Below, in pieces: positions 8,608 to 17,740 of a stretch of DNA of 36,163 nucleotides. Within the stretch, counting starts at the first letter, position 1; every line of letters starts with the position of its first letter. Source of the DNA: Clostridium oryzae. GTDB lineage: Bacteria; Bacillota; Clostridia; Clostridiales; Clostridiaceae. A model generated the notes under the pieces. That model did not search any database, was not told where the DNA came from, and saw nothing but the letters and a program-made list of their open reading frames with translations. Where the stretch lies: assembly GCF_002029235.1 (NCBI RefSeq), contig NZ_MZGV01000042.1, forward strand, positions 1 through 36,163, written 5' to 3'. Both the position numbers and the translations under genes were made by a program.

Positions 8608-8807
8608 TATAAACCTTTAAGTGCACTGTAAGGTCAAGTACCGAAAAAGATTTATAAGAATTATTATCTACAGCAAGTATGTTTTTTTATTGTAAATGCA
8701 AATTGTTTTTATTTATATTTATATCTTGAGTATAAATTTGAGTGAGAAGAATATTTATATAAGGTATAGGTAAAAAAACTTTTATGCTAAGGAAGTGATT
8801 TACATTA

Positions 8808-9878
8808 ATGATGGAAACTAGAAGTGATAATAGAAAATTGGTGTATATTTTAGTAATTGTTTTTTTCATACTAGTATTTCCTGTGGTTGCTCAAAAAATA
8901 AACATAAACTCTTTCAATGTCGCAATAGGAAATTTGATAACCCATAATTCATTGCAGAATTTCAGCACTATATTTATAAGTATATTATTAGAAGGATTTC
9001 CATTTATAATTCTAGGAACTTTTATTTCTTCGCTCATTCACGTTTTTATATCTGAAGAAAAAATTGCGGCAATCATACCTGAAAATAAGCTTGTAGGATC
9101 AGTGTTTGCAGCTTTAACGGGTGTCTTTTTTCCTGTATGCGATTGTGCCATTTTCCCAATAGTAAGAAGACTTATAAAAAAAGGTATGCCGCTGCATATA
9201 GCTGTAACCTTTATGCTTTCTGTTCCGCTTATAAATCCTATTGTTCTATTCTCTACTTACTATGCTTTTTCTAATAACCATAAAATAATCATAATGAGAG
9301 TGGTTTTTGGATTCATCAGTGCTATTGTCATAGGAAATATTATTGGTACGTTTGAAAATACAAATAATATTATTAGATATGATTTTCACGAAGGGCATCA
9401 TGAACATGAATGCTGTCACTGCCATAAACATGAGAATAAACATAGAGAGCATCATGTTCTTTTTGCAGAAATAGTACACGTGCTGGAGCATACTAGTATG
9501 GAATTTCATGATGTCGGCAGATTACTGATATTAGGTGCGTTCCTGTCTTCTATGCTTCAAACCTTTGTGCCTAAAACATGTCTTATTTCTATTGGACACG
9601 ATAAAGTCATATCCGTACTGGCAATGATTCTTATGGCATTTTTCCTTTCTATATGTTCACAAACTGATGCGTTTATTGCGAGAAGTTTTTTAGCACAATT
9701 CACTACAGGTTCTATAATTGCGTTTTTGATTTTTGGACCTATGATAGATCTAAAAAATACTTTAATGATTGCCACAACGTTTAAAGTAAGCTTCATAATA
9801 AAACTCATTTTAGCAATATTTATTGTATGCTTTTCTATCGGTTTAGGTATAAATTGTTTATTGGGAGGAGTGTTATAA
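8808..9878 (+). CDS. UPF0718/COG0701 permease with His/Cys-rich loop
   Basis: 356 aa, about eight to ten membrane segments, belonging to the permease family that includes B. subtilis YcgR and ArsP-like proteins. FPVCDCAIFP (around 110-113) is the conserved family motif with paired Cys. The central cytoplasmic or external loop (residues 194-216) carries ten His and three Cys in 23 residues, which looks like a soft-metal binding segment. The start is ATG (two in tandem) after AAGGAAGTGATTT. It is followed after 3 nt by a TIGR03943 protein, its usual partner. A metal or metalloid transport role is plausible; the substrate is not proven. Confidence 0.85.
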   Translation: MMETRSDNRKLVYILVIVFFILVFPVVAQKININSFNVAIGNLITHNSLQNFSTIFISILLEGFPFIILGTFISSLIHVFISEEKIAAIIPENKLVGSVFAALTGVFFPVCDCAIFPIVRRLIKKGMPLHIAVTFMLSVPLINPIVLFSTYYAFSNNHKIIIMRVVFGFISAIVIGNIIGTFENTNNIIRYDFHEGHHEHECCHCHKHENKHREHHVLFAEIVHVLEHTSMEFHDVGRLLILGAFLSSMLQTFVPKTCLISIGHDKVISVLAMILMAFFLSICSQTDAFIARSFLAQFTTGSIIAFLIFGPMIDLKNTLMIATTFKVSFIIKLILAIFIVCFSIGLGINCLLGGVL

Positions 9879-9881
9879 AAT

Positions 9882-10619
9882 ATGCAATTCAATAAAGAAG
9901 AATTTAAATGGTTTCTTATACTTTCAGCATTAGCCTACTATTTTAACTATTTGCTTAGCACAGGTAAAATATATGATTTTATACATCCAAGGATGATTAT
10001 ATATGTGCGTATAGCTTTCTATTTTTTGATTATCTTATGTATTATTCAAATAAAAAGGATATTTACTGTAAATGAAAAAAAGAAAATTTCACTAAATGTT
10101 TTTTTAATACCAGTAGTAATTGTCTTTTTACTAAATCCTCAGCGAATTACATCGAATATGTTATCAATGAAAAGTTCAGTAGCAAATAGTACCGGAACAT
10201 ATAAATCAGATATTGTTTTTAATAAGAATAGAATACTTTCAAAGGCAGATATAATAATTGGAGATAATAATTATACATCAGTTACCGACAAAATTATTTA
10301 TGGTAAACCTAAGAAATATATAGGTAAAACTATTCAAATAAAGGGTTTTATATATCATGATAAACAGCTTGCTAAAAATCAGTTTATGATAGCTAGACTC
10401 CTGATGGTATGCTGCGCTGCAGATACAGAAATTGATGGTGTAATATGTACATATGATAAAGCTTCATTTCTTACTGAAAATGCGTGGATGACTGTTACCG
10501 GAAAATTAAATTATAAGAAGATAAAATATTATGGAGAAACATCGTTAATGCCTGTTATAGAAGTAAATAAACTTAGCTTAGCAAAAAAACCTAAACATAA
10601 GTATGTATATCCGGAATGA
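9882..10619 (+). CDS. TIGR03943/DUF1980 protein, partner of the permease
   Basis: 245 aa. Two N-terminal membrane segments (about residues 12-28 and 38-56) plus a third near residue 75 are followed by a soluble OB-like C-terminal domain with KYIGKTIQIKGFIYHD and the Cys pair MVCCAADTEIDGV, characteristic of the YcgQ/TIGR03943 family. It is encoded 3 nt after the UPF0718 permease, the standard arrangement for this two-subunit system. It probably assists or gates the permease; biochemical function is not established. The ATG follows GGGAGGAGTG at the end of the permease gene. Confidence 0.85.
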   Translation: MQFNKEEFKWFLILSALAYYFNYLLSTGKIYDFIHPRMIIYVRIAFYFLIILCIIQIKRIFTVNEKKKISLNVFLIPVVIVFLLNPQRITSNMLSMKSSVANSTGTYKSDIVFNKNRILSKADIIIGDNNYTSVTDKIIYGKPKKYIGKTIQIKGFIYHDKQLAKNQFMIARLLMVCCAADTEIDGVICTYDKASFLTENAWMTVTGKLNYKKIKYYGETSLMPVIEVNKLSLAKKPKHKYVYPE

Positions 10620-10712
10620 TTAGGTATAACTTTGGTAAGTACTAGTTTTATTACTAGTATATACTAGCATCAATGAAATATATGGTTGTTTCAATATAGA
10701 ATCAGTTTTATC

Positions 10713-12224
10713 TTAGTAACCATTCCTATAATAAAATTTTCTTAATATTAATGATACAGCAGTAAATCCGAAGCCAAGTGCCGCTATTGCTATATTTTTA
10801 AGTATTATGTATTGGTCAGGTAATAAATTAAATGCAAATCTTATTATGTAATAAAATAATATAAAATTTAGGACTGCTATTAAAAATGAAAAATCTATAA
10901 TAGGAACATCAATAATTTTAACTATTTCCTTAATATTTAGAATAATTCCTATAAATGAGGTAATAAACATCGTGACGCTGTAACCGTATATATTTATAGA
11001 GGGTATAGTGGTTAGGGTGTATAACAGGAAAAGTTCAAGCAGTGACATCAAAATTGTATTTTTCAAGATGACAGTTTGCCGACTTAATCCATTCAATATA
11101 CTAAAAGTAGCTGATGACATAAATAAAAAGGGTATAGGCAGTGAAGCAAATTTTATATAAGAACCTAAATCGCTTCTGCTATAAAACATTTGTCCAAGAT
11201 TTTTACCGTTAGTAGTGCAGATAAGTATTGTAGACATACCTAATAGCAGCGATAAATTCATAAAGGTTGAAATTCTTTTTTTTACTGAGTAGAAGTCTTT
11301 TTTTATAATGTTTTGAGATAAATCAGGTATCAGTATAATCGAGATAGAATTAATAACTATCATTGGAAATACTGTTATGTTTAGACACATTCCTGTGTAT
11401 TTTCCTATTGTTTCAAGAGCTGATGTATAACTTATCCCCGATAGCATCAATCTCCTTGGAAGAATAAGTGATGAGGCTGTAGAAAGTCCAGTAGCCACAA
11501 ATCCGTTAATACATAGAGGTATTGATATAACTAGAATATCGAATAGAAGCTGCGCTCTGCTTTCGGGTTTAATTAGTACTGGAGGTAATTTTGTTAAGCT
11601 GCGTTTATAAAAAAAATAGAGAAGTATAAGCGAAATAAATTCACCGATGCATAATGCAAAGTAAGCTGCCGTTACGGTATATATTACAGAGCTTGAAGTT
11701 ATTAATTTCGATATTGTAAAAAGGATACAGATTCTTACAGTCTTTTCGAAAATATCTATTAACGCTGGTGTTATAACATTCGAAACACCATAGAAATATC
11801 CTTTTAAAGTGTTTGAAAGAGATATAAACAACATAGCGGGACAAGTTATTCTGAAGGCATATAAGGTTCTGCTATCTCTAATTATGTATCTGGAGATCTG
11901 TGTGGAGAATATAAGTACAAAAGTTACAATAAAAGCTGCCCAGATAATGTTAAATATCATTGTAGTATTTACACATTTGGGTATATTGTTAAAGGATTTT
12001 TTAGCAAAGTGTTCCGCACAGATTTTTGAAGCAGCTGTAACTATACCACCACAGATAAGACATATAAAAAGGTTATACACTGGCATTATAAGTCCATATA
12101 GTCCCATCCCTTCAGCACCTAGTTCTCTAGAAAGTATTATTGAGAAAATGAAACCAAGTACACCAGTGGTGAGATTTGACATTGTAAGCAAAATTGAGTT
12201 TTTAATGAAATCGTCTTTTATCAT
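10713..12224 (-). CDS. spoVB: SpoVB-like MOP-superfamily flippase
   Basis: 503 aa polytopic protein of the polysaccharide-synthase/MATE-like (MOP) superfamily. Its N-terminus (NSILLTMSNLTTGVLGFIFSIILSRELGAEGMGLYGL) and size match clostridial stage V sporulation protein B paralogues; family members flip lipid-linked precursors and SpoVB is needed for spore cortex synthesis in Bacillus. About 14 membrane segments are visible. Clostridia often have several paralogues, so assignment to spoVB itself is moderate. AGGAG lies about 15 nt before the ATG, a long spacing. The gene converges with the TIGR03943 gene. Confidence 0.75.
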   Translation of the reverse strand: MIKDDFIKNSILLTMSNLTTGVLGFIFSIILSRELGAEGMGLYGLIMPVYNLFICLICGGIVTAASKICAEHFAKKSFNNIPKCVNTTMIFNIIWAAFIVTFVLIFSTQISRYIIRDSRTLYAFRITCPAMLFISLSNTLKGYFYGVSNVITPALIDIFEKTVRICILFTISKLITSSSVIYTVTAAYFALCIGEFISLILLYFFYKRSLTKLPPVLIKPESRAQLLFDILVISIPLCINGFVATGLSTASSLILPRRLMLSGISYTSALETIGKYTGMCLNITVFPMIVINSISIILIPDLSQNIIKKDFYSVKKRISTFMNLSLLLGMSTILICTTNGKNLGQMFYSRSDLGSYIKFASLPIPFLFMSSATFSILNGLSRQTVILKNTILMSLLELFLLYTLTTIPSINIYGYSVTMFITSFIGIILNIKEIVKIIDVPIIDFSFLIAVLNFILFYYIIRFAFNLLPDQYIILKNIAIAALGFGFTAVSLILRKFYYRNGY

Positions 12225-12239
12225 ATATATGTAGATATA

Positions 12240-12588
12240 CTCCTATAATTATTGATAACAATAATATTTATTCTTATTGACAGAGATATATTCATGAATA
12301 GATAACGGATTATATAATTAAGAATTAAGAACGAGGAATGAAAAATAGTTAATTAGGAATGAAGGTGAAAATTCAGCTATGCTGAATTTTGATTGTATGA
12401 ATTATATAGCAAATAGTATTTTTAACTAATTAGCAGAATTATAAAGCTTTTTGAGGTTATTTTTATTACAAAATATTTATTTGCTTGTCAATATAAATAT
12501 ATAATTTGCATTATATTATTAATAGGAATATATTTTGCAGTGAAGATAAAAATATATTATATAGTTTTTTAGTTAGGGGAAGTAAATA
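12240..12588. other. Intergenic region with hairpin and A/G-rich tract
   Basis: No gene is seen in this ~350-nt divergent gap. It holds an A/G-rich stretch (about 12315-12366) built on AATTAAGAA/GAATGAA-like units, and a perfect 10-bp hairpin AAAATTCAGC / GCTGAATTTT with loop TAT (12368-12390). The hairpin is followed by GATTG, not a T-run, so it is not a clear terminator. The tract resembles small dispersed clostridial repeats, but I have only one copy here. Confidence 0.5.
12506..12534 (+). promoter_or_regulatory. Putative promoter for the zinc phospholipase-like gene
   Basis: TTGCAT (12506-12511), a 17-nt spacer and TATATT (12529-12534), 55 nt before the start codon. The surrounding sequence is very A+T-rich, so chance matches are possible. 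Confidence 0.4.
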
Positions 12589-13299
12589 ATGGTGCGCAAT
12601 CGTTTGGAAAATACTTATGGTAAGACTATGCAGGGACTTATGTTTGCTGTGAATCCATTGAAAAAAATGGTATTAAAGACACATTGTACGGTGCATAAAT
12701 ATATAAATATAAGAGCAATAGAAATATTAGCAAATGAAGGGTATCTTGATGTATATAAGTTTTATAGAGATAATATAGTTCAGCTGAACTTAGGGGTAAC
12801 CTGGGCGGATCAGGATTTTAAAAGCACCAATCATTTCTATCATTATAAAAAGAATAAAGGACTCTATGGTTTTTCTGACGCATACACTGAATGCAGAAGA
12901 TACTACGATAAAGCTAAATGTTTATATATTAAGAATGATATAGAAAAATCAATATTCTATTTTGGAGCCAGCTGCCACTTGGTTCAGGATGTTACGGTAC
13001 CTCAACATGTGAACAATAGACTGTTAAACAGCCATAGGGATTTTGAAGTTTGGATTATTTCTAAATTACTCTCAGATTATTCTTTTAGGATAGATAGAGG
13101 CATAAAGAGATATGATACGATTAAGCAATATTTTGACGGAAGTTCTTCTTTGGCTAATGAGACTTATATGAAATTTTCAAAGATAGAAGACAGAGATAAA
13201 AAATACAAAGAGATAGCACAAATTATATTAAAAGAAGCACAGATTACTACTGCGGGATTTATGTTAGATTTTTATGAACATATTGTTATTAAGAGATAA
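12589..13299 (+). CDS. Zinc-dependent phospholipase C-like protein, no signal peptide
   Basis: 236 aa with the metal-ligand pattern of the zinc-dependent phospholipase C / S1-P1 nuclease fold: an N-terminal His (H36), WADQDF (D74), HFYHY (H82/H85), HLVQDVTVPQH (H130, D134, H140), then H149 and E153. These parallel the nine ligands of C. perfringens alpha-toxin. The C-terminal PLAT/C2 domain of alpha-toxin is absent. Unlike secreted PLCs it has no signal peptide; the N-terminus begins MVRNRLENTYG. ATG follows GGGGAAG. It is probably a cytoplasmic or non-classically exported hydrolase; the substrate is unknown. Confidence 0.8.
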   Translation: MVRNRLENTYGKTMQGLMFAVNPLKKMVLKTHCTVHKYINIRAIEILANEGYLDVYKFYRDNIVQLNLGVTWADQDFKSTNHFYHYKKNKGLYGFSDAYTECRRYYDKAKCLYIKNDIEKSIFYFGASCHLVQDVTVPQHVNNRLLNSHRDFEVWIISKLLSDYSFRIDRGIKRYDTIKQYFDGSSSLANETYMKFSKIEDRDKKYKEIAQIILKEAQITTAGFMLDFYEHIVIKR

Positions 13300-13313
13300 C
13301 TGGAAATAACATA

Positions 13314-13375
13314 AGGATGGATGTGATTGAAAAAGGTATTTTCTAGCCCGTGTAAATCATTTCCACCCCTTTTTG
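13314..13375 (+). terminator. Terminator hairpin, diverged member of the conserved-loop family
   Basis: Just after the phospholipase-like gene, an imperfect stem (about 13315-13328 with 13355-13368, mismatches and one G-U) encloses a loop of exactly 26 nt (13329-13354) and is followed by CCTTTTTG. The loop matches 17 of 26 positions with the loop at 23227-23252. As a terminator it is convincing; its membership of the repeat family is less certain. Confidence 0.6.
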
Positions 13376-13460
13376 TTATTCTTGAAGGTATTTTTTTTAA
13401 AATGTAGAATTTATATAATACAATATTTGGATAAAATATACGGAGGATGATTAAACTGAT

Positions 13461-13958
13461 ATGGTTAATATTGATATAGAAAAAGTTAAAATTGAGGGAA
13501 ATGTACTAGACATAGGGAGTATAAACTATGGTATTGTTTATAGAATATGCAAAGAGCTTGATAATGCTGTAGAGGTTGACTATGTATCTGAAGATAGACA
13601 GAACATAAAAACAAATTTTTATGATACAGCTATAATTTTTTTTAACGTTAGTAATTTAGCATTTGAAAGTGAAAGAAAAGATCTTATAAAGGAGGCAGCA
13701 AAGTGCTTGTCGACTGATGGAGAAATAATTATTTGGGATGTGGAAAAAAAGCGAGGTAAAAAGGTAAATACAGATGTAAATATGATTTTTAAAAGTGGGG
13801 ATAACAGGATCGTGAATATAAGAAGAAATAATATTTTTACATCAAATTCTCTAAGTTCTACCAAGACACTTATAGAGGGTTTTTTTGATATAATAGAAGA
13901 AAACCAGATTGAAAATATATTTTTTATAAGAGCAAAGAAGAAGGAGAACACATTATGA
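13461..13958 (+). CDS. Degenerate methyltransferase-like protein
   Basis: 165 aa. It has the general beta-alpha layout of a class I methyltransferase: NVLDIGSINYGIVYRICKEL in place of motif I, YDTAIIFFNVSNLAF around motif IV, and CLSTDGEIIIWDV around beta-5. The glycine-rich motif I is reduced to DIGSINYG, and the protein is shorter than usual, so SAM binding is doubtful. GGAGG lies 14 nt before the ATG. The gene overlaps the next (B12/radical SAM) by 4 nt in an ATGA junction, implying coupled translation and a shared function. It could be an accessory subunit rather than an enzyme. Confidence 0.6.
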   Translation: MVNIDIEKVKIEGNVLDIGSINYGIVYRICKELDNAVEVDYVSEDRQNIKTNFYDTAIIFFNVSNLAFESERKDLIKEAAKCLSTDGEIIIWDVEKKRGKKVNTDVNMIFKSGDNRIVNIRRNNIFTSNSLSSTKTLIEGFFDIIEENQIENIFFIRAKKKENTL

Positions 13959-15634
13959 AAATAGTACTTGTAGCACTTAACGCGAAATATGTACATACAA
14001 ATATAGCAGTAAGATATTTGAAAAATTATACGGCAAATTTAGATTATGAAGCGGTAATAAAGGAATTTTCGATAAACGATAGGGCTGAAAAAATAGTTGA
14101 GGAAATCATGCAGCAGCTTCCGCAAATTGTATGTTTTTCTTGCTACATATGGAATATGGAACTCGTTTTAAAAGTGGCTAGCGTAATAAGGCAAATAGAT
14201 GAAAACATTGAGATTGTATATGGAGGACCCGAGGTATCCTATGATAGTGATGAGCTTGTACTTCATAGAAAATGTGATTATTTAATAAAAGGTGAAGGGG
14301 AATATGTCTATAGAGATTTTGTTAAATATAAACTAGGGCTTATTGACAAGGACGAGCTTAAAGGAATTGCTTATAGAAGTGATAATAACAGTGTCATATA
14401 TAAAGGTGAACAACCACAGATAAATATGGATGAGTTACCCTTCCCCTATGAAGGAGAGGAACTTAATAATAACAAAATAGTATATTATGAGGCATCTAGA
14501 GGATGTCCTTTTAATTGTTCCTATTGCCTTTCTTCTACTATAAAAGGTGTTAGACAGAGAGATATTGAACTCGTAAAGCGGGACTTAAAAATATTTATGG
14601 ATAAAGAAGTTCCTTTAGTTAAATTTGTTGACAGAACTTTTAATTGCAGCGGGGAATATTCAAGGCAACTATGGAAGTTTTTATGTGAAGCAGATACAAA
14701 GACGTGTTTTCATTTTGAAATAGAAGGTGATTTGTTAAGAGAAGAAGATATTGAAATCCTTAGATCAGCTCCCAAAGGAAGATTTCAGTTTGAAATAGGA
14801 GTTCAGACAACAAACAATTCAGTGCTTAATAACATATCAAGAAGGATGAATCTAGATACACTTAAGAAAAGAGTAAGTGAGCTGCAGGAAATTAAAAATA
14901 TAAAATTACACTTGGATCTTATAGCAGCGTTGCCTGGAGAGGATATTTCTTCATTTATTGCCTCTTTTGATGAAGTATATAAAATGAGACCTCAGGAACT
15001 TCAGTTAGGTTTTTTAAAACTGCTTAAAGGTTCATCTATTAGGTATGATCATAAAAAATGGAATTACAGGTTTTTACCCTATCCGCCTTATGAAGTGCTT
15101 AGTTCGGCAGATATATCCTACCAGGATATAATAGTACTTAAAAAGGTAGAGGAGATGGTAGATAAATATAATAACAGCGGCAAATTTACAAATACAATCA
15201 ATTATCTTATTAAAGCTTTTGAAAGTCCCTATGAATTTTTCTATAAGCTATCAATATATTACGATAATAAAGGCTACTTCAATAGAAGTTTATCTGGAGC
15301 AGATTACTATAGGTGCCTTTTTGAATTTAATAAAGAAATTTTAAAATTAGATGAAACTATAGTTCATGATGTAATTAAATATGATTTTCTTGATAGCAAT
15401 AAAAAAAGTTGGATTCCTGACTTCCTTCAACGAAATGTATCAAAGGATACGGAAAAAGAATTAAAATTAAAGTTTGCAGAGGAGAATAATATTAAAGCCT
15501 TAAATAAAATATTTGTGGAAGGTTTCAATATTGATATGAAAAAGGTATTGGATAATGAAGACTACATGTATAGAAAATGCTGTTGTGTTTATTCTGAACA
15601 AAAAAGTAAATTAAGTAGTATCTATTACATGTAA
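13955..15634 (+). CDS. B12-binding radical SAM protein (DUF4080 type)
   Basis: 559 aa. The N-terminal cobalamin-binding-like domain begins KIVLVALNAKYVHTNIAVRYL and includes VYGGPEVSYD. The radical SAM core has the 4Fe-4S motif RGCPFNCSYC (C184, C188, C191), then FVDRTFN and FEIGVQTTNN, and the C-terminal part corresponds to DUF4080 (ELQLGFLKLLKGSS onward). Such proteins occur widely in Clostridia; their substrate is not established. Because canonical DxHxxG is not evident in the N-terminal domain, cobalamin may bind base-off without a His ligand. The gene is coupled to the preceding methyltransferase-like gene. Confidence 0.85.
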   Translation: MKIVLVALNAKYVHTNIAVRYLKNYTANLDYEAVIKEFSINDRAEKIVEEIMQQLPQIVCFSCYIWNMELVLKVASVIRQIDENIEIVYGGPEVSYDSDELVLHRKCDYLIKGEGEYVYRDFVKYKLGLIDKDELKGIAYRSDNNSVIYKGEQPQINMDELPFPYEGEELNNNKIVYYEASRGCPFNCSYCLSSTIKGVRQRDIELVKRDLKIFMDKEVPLVKFVDRTFNCSGEYSRQLWKFLCEADTKTCFHFEIEGDLLREEDIEILRSAPKGRFQFEIGVQTTNNSVLNNISRRMNLDTLKKRVSELQEIKNIKLHLDLIAALPGEDISSFIASFDEVYKMRPQELQLGFLKLLKGSSIRYDHKKWNYRFLPYPPYEVLSSADISYQDIIVLKKVEEMVDKYNNSGKFTNTINYLIKAFESPYEFFYKLSIYYDNKGYFNRSLSGADYYRCLFEFNKEILKLDETIVHDVIKYDFLDSNKKSWIPDFLQRNVSKDTEKELKLKFAEENNIKALNKIFVEGFNIDMKKVLDNEDYMYRKCCCVYSEQKSKLSSIYYM

Positions 15635-15813
15635 AAAGATAACTGTTACTTATTTTTAAAGTGATAATTTTATAATATGTTTATAAAATTAATTGAACTT
15701 CCGCCAAAAAAACTATATAATATAATACAAAGCATAATGTGGTAAACAATAACACATAAACGGAACTTCTTAATTATGTATTATAAATGCAAATATGAAT
15801 ATGGAGGATACAT

Positions 15814-16995
15814 ATGGAGAAAACATTGTTAAGTATAGTTTTGATTCTATTATTTACAAAGATTGGCGGAATGATAAGTAAAAAGTTAAAAATGCCTGAG
15901 GTGTTGGGTGCATTAATTGCTGGTGTAATATTAGGACCAGTAGTATTGAATGCAGTACATTATGATAAGAACATAAAACTTCTTTCAGATCTTGGAGTAA
16001 TTATGCTCATGTTTCTTGCAGGAATTGAAACTAATGTGAAGGAGTTTAAGAAGGCTGGTTTTTCTTCCTTTATGATTGCACTAGGAGGGATAATGCTTCC
16101 GCTCATTTTTGGTACTTTATCGGCGTATTTATTTTTTAACAATTTCTGGGAAAATTTATTTGTTGGTGTTATTTTAACAGCTACCAGCGTAAGTATAACA
16201 GCAGAAACCTTAAAAGAGCTTGGAAAATTAAACACAAGATCAGGTATAAACATTCTTGGAGCAGCAGTAATCGACGATGTTTTAGGATTAATGCTTATAT
16301 CTATAGTTTTAGCAATGGCTCAGACTTCTGGAACAGGAAGCGCAGATTCAGGTGTAATCCCCCTTTTGATTGTATTTATTAAGATAATTATATTCTGTAT
16401 TGGTTCAATTATAGCGGTTGCATATCTGCCTAAATATATAGACAAGCTTGCAACTAATATGAGACAAGAGGGTGTTCTTCTTACATTTGCGATAGCTGCG
16501 GCACTTTTGGTAGCATATTTAGCAGAACTTGTTGGAATTGCAGGTATAACGGGTGCCTATGTATGTGGACTAATTTTATCATCTCTTGATAGCAAAGAAT
16601 ACTTGGAGAGAAATGTAAAGGCTATTTCTTCAGGGTTTTTATCACTTATATTTTTCGCAAGTGTAGGTATAGAAGCTAATTTAAAAGGATTAAATTCTGA
16701 AGTAGCACTAATCACTCTAGCAATGTTTATTATTGCGGTATTAGGAAAAATGATAGGCTGCGGAGGGGCTGCAAGAGCATTAAAAATGACAAAAGCAGAA
16801 GCAGTTCAAATAGGAGCTGGAATGATTTCAAGAGGTGAAGTAGCAATAATCACAGCTAATATAGGTCTTCAAAAAGGGATAATTTCAGAGGAAATATTTC
16901 TTCCAACATTGATTGTTGTTATATTGACTACGATAATAACTCCAATACTGCTAAAGGTATCTTTTTCGCATAGATTGGAAAAAAAGACGGCATAA
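15814..16995 (+). CDS. Cation:proton antiporter, CPA2 (NapA/KefB) family
   Basis: 393 aa with about 12-13 membrane segments. GALIAGVILGP, LMFLAGIETN, TATSVSITAETLKELG and AAVIDDVLGLM are hallmarks of the CPA2 Na+(K+)/H+ antiporter family; the DD pair (IDDVLG) holds the ion-binding aspartates of electrogenic NapA/NhaA-type exchangers. There is no C-terminal RCK/TrkA domain, unlike KefB/C. ATG follows GGAGGATACAT. The gene appears monocistronic, with a terminator downstream. It probably extrudes Na+ for pH and salt homeostasis. Confidence 0.9.
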   Translation: MEKTLLSIVLILLFTKIGGMISKKLKMPEVLGALIAGVILGPVVLNAVHYDKNIKLLSDLGVIMLMFLAGIETNVKEFKKAGFSSFMIALGGIMLPLIFGTLSAYLFFNNFWENLFVGVILTATSVSITAETLKELGKLNTRSGINILGAAVIDDVLGLMLISIVLAMAQTSGTGSADSGVIPLLIVFIKIIIFCIGSIIAVAYLPKYIDKLATNMRQEGVLLTFAIAAALLVAYLAELVGIAGITGAYVCGLILSSLDSKEYLERNVKAISSGFLSLIFFASVGIEANLKGLNSEVALITLAMFIIAVLGKMIGCGGAARALKMTKAEAVQIGAGMISRGEVAIITANIGLQKGIISEEIFLPTLIVVILTTIITPILLKVSFSHRLEKKTA

Positions 16996-17092
16996 TTTTT
17001 GTTTCGTAAAAATTAAAAAAGATATGTAAAATTTAAATAAATTATGAACTAATTATTGAAGCTGATAATTTAGTCCGTACCATATATAATTT

Positions 17093-17127
17093 AGAAAAAT
17101 GCCTAGTAAAAAACTTGGCATTTTTCT
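17093..17127 (+). terminator. Intrinsic terminator after the antiporter
   Basis: Arms AGAAAAATGCC and GGCATTTTTCT pair perfectly (11 bp) around a 13-nt loop. The right arm contains the U-tract. It separates the antiporter from the second deformylase operon. Confidence 0.75.
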
Positions 17128-17197
17128 GAATATAATGATAAAAATTATGGTATTATGATATTATAAGCTAACATAAAAAAAGGGGGATGTTTTGTAA

Positions 17198-17662
17198 TTG
17201 ACTGTTATGAAAGTGGTGCAGTATGGTGATAAAATATTAAAAAGACATTGTAAAAAAATAGAAAACATAGACAAGGATATACTTAAGATAGTTAAAAACC
17301 TTGAAGATACTTTAGATAATTGTGATGGAATTGGTCTTGCGGCACCTCAAATAGGAATTGCAAAGCGTATCATTCGTATAGATTTAAAAGATGGCTCACA
17401 GCCTATAAGCTTAATAAATCCTGAGATAACAAAAAAGATAGGTAAAGAAGTGAGCATAGAAGGGTGCCTTAGCTATGTAGGTTATGAAGGTGAAGTAGTA
17501 CGTCCCAAAAAAGTTTATGTAGAGGGTATGAATACGGAAGGTAAGAAAGTGGAATACTTTGCAGAAGGGCTCCTAGCAAAAGCTTTTTGTCATGAGATTG
17601 ACCATTTAGATGGTATAATGTATATGGACAGGGCAAGAAAGGTATATAAGCTCGAGGAATAG
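17198..17662 (+). CDS. def: Peptide deformylase (second copy)
   Basis: 154 aa with the three deformylase motifs GIGLAAPQ (44-51), EGCLS (88-92) and HEIDH (132-136). After EGCLS the usual I/V-P is replaced by YVG, a change seen in some auxiliary deformylases. TTG at 17198 is the likely start because AGGGGG lies 11 nt upstream; the ATG three codons later would be too far. It is the first gene of a probable operon leading to hprK. It differs clearly from the copy at 151-630 outside the motifs, so they look like anciently diverged paralogues rather than a recent duplication. Confidence 0.93.
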   Translation: MTVMKVVQYGDKILKRHCKKIENIDKDILKIVKNLEDTLDNCDGIGLAAPQIGIAKRIIRIDLKDGSQPISLINPEITKKIGKEVSIEGCLSYVGYEGEVVRPKKVYVEGMNTEGKKVEYFAEGLLAKAFCHEIDHLDGIMYMDRARKVYKLEE

Positions 17663-17740
17663 ACTTATCACTAGGAGTTTGAGATAATATAAAACAAGTA
17701 AAAATCTTTTGAGAAAAATTTGAATTTGGAGAGTGCATTA

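Noticed and set aside
8288..8620. + strand ORF antisense to the methyltransferase-GyrI gene
   Set aside because: It is a shadow frame of a well-supported gene and has no start signals.
10640..10659. TACTAGT/ACTAGTA inverted repeat between convergent genes as a terminator
   Set aside because: The stem is only 7 bp and lacks a T-run on either strand; sequence is low-complexity ACTAGT.
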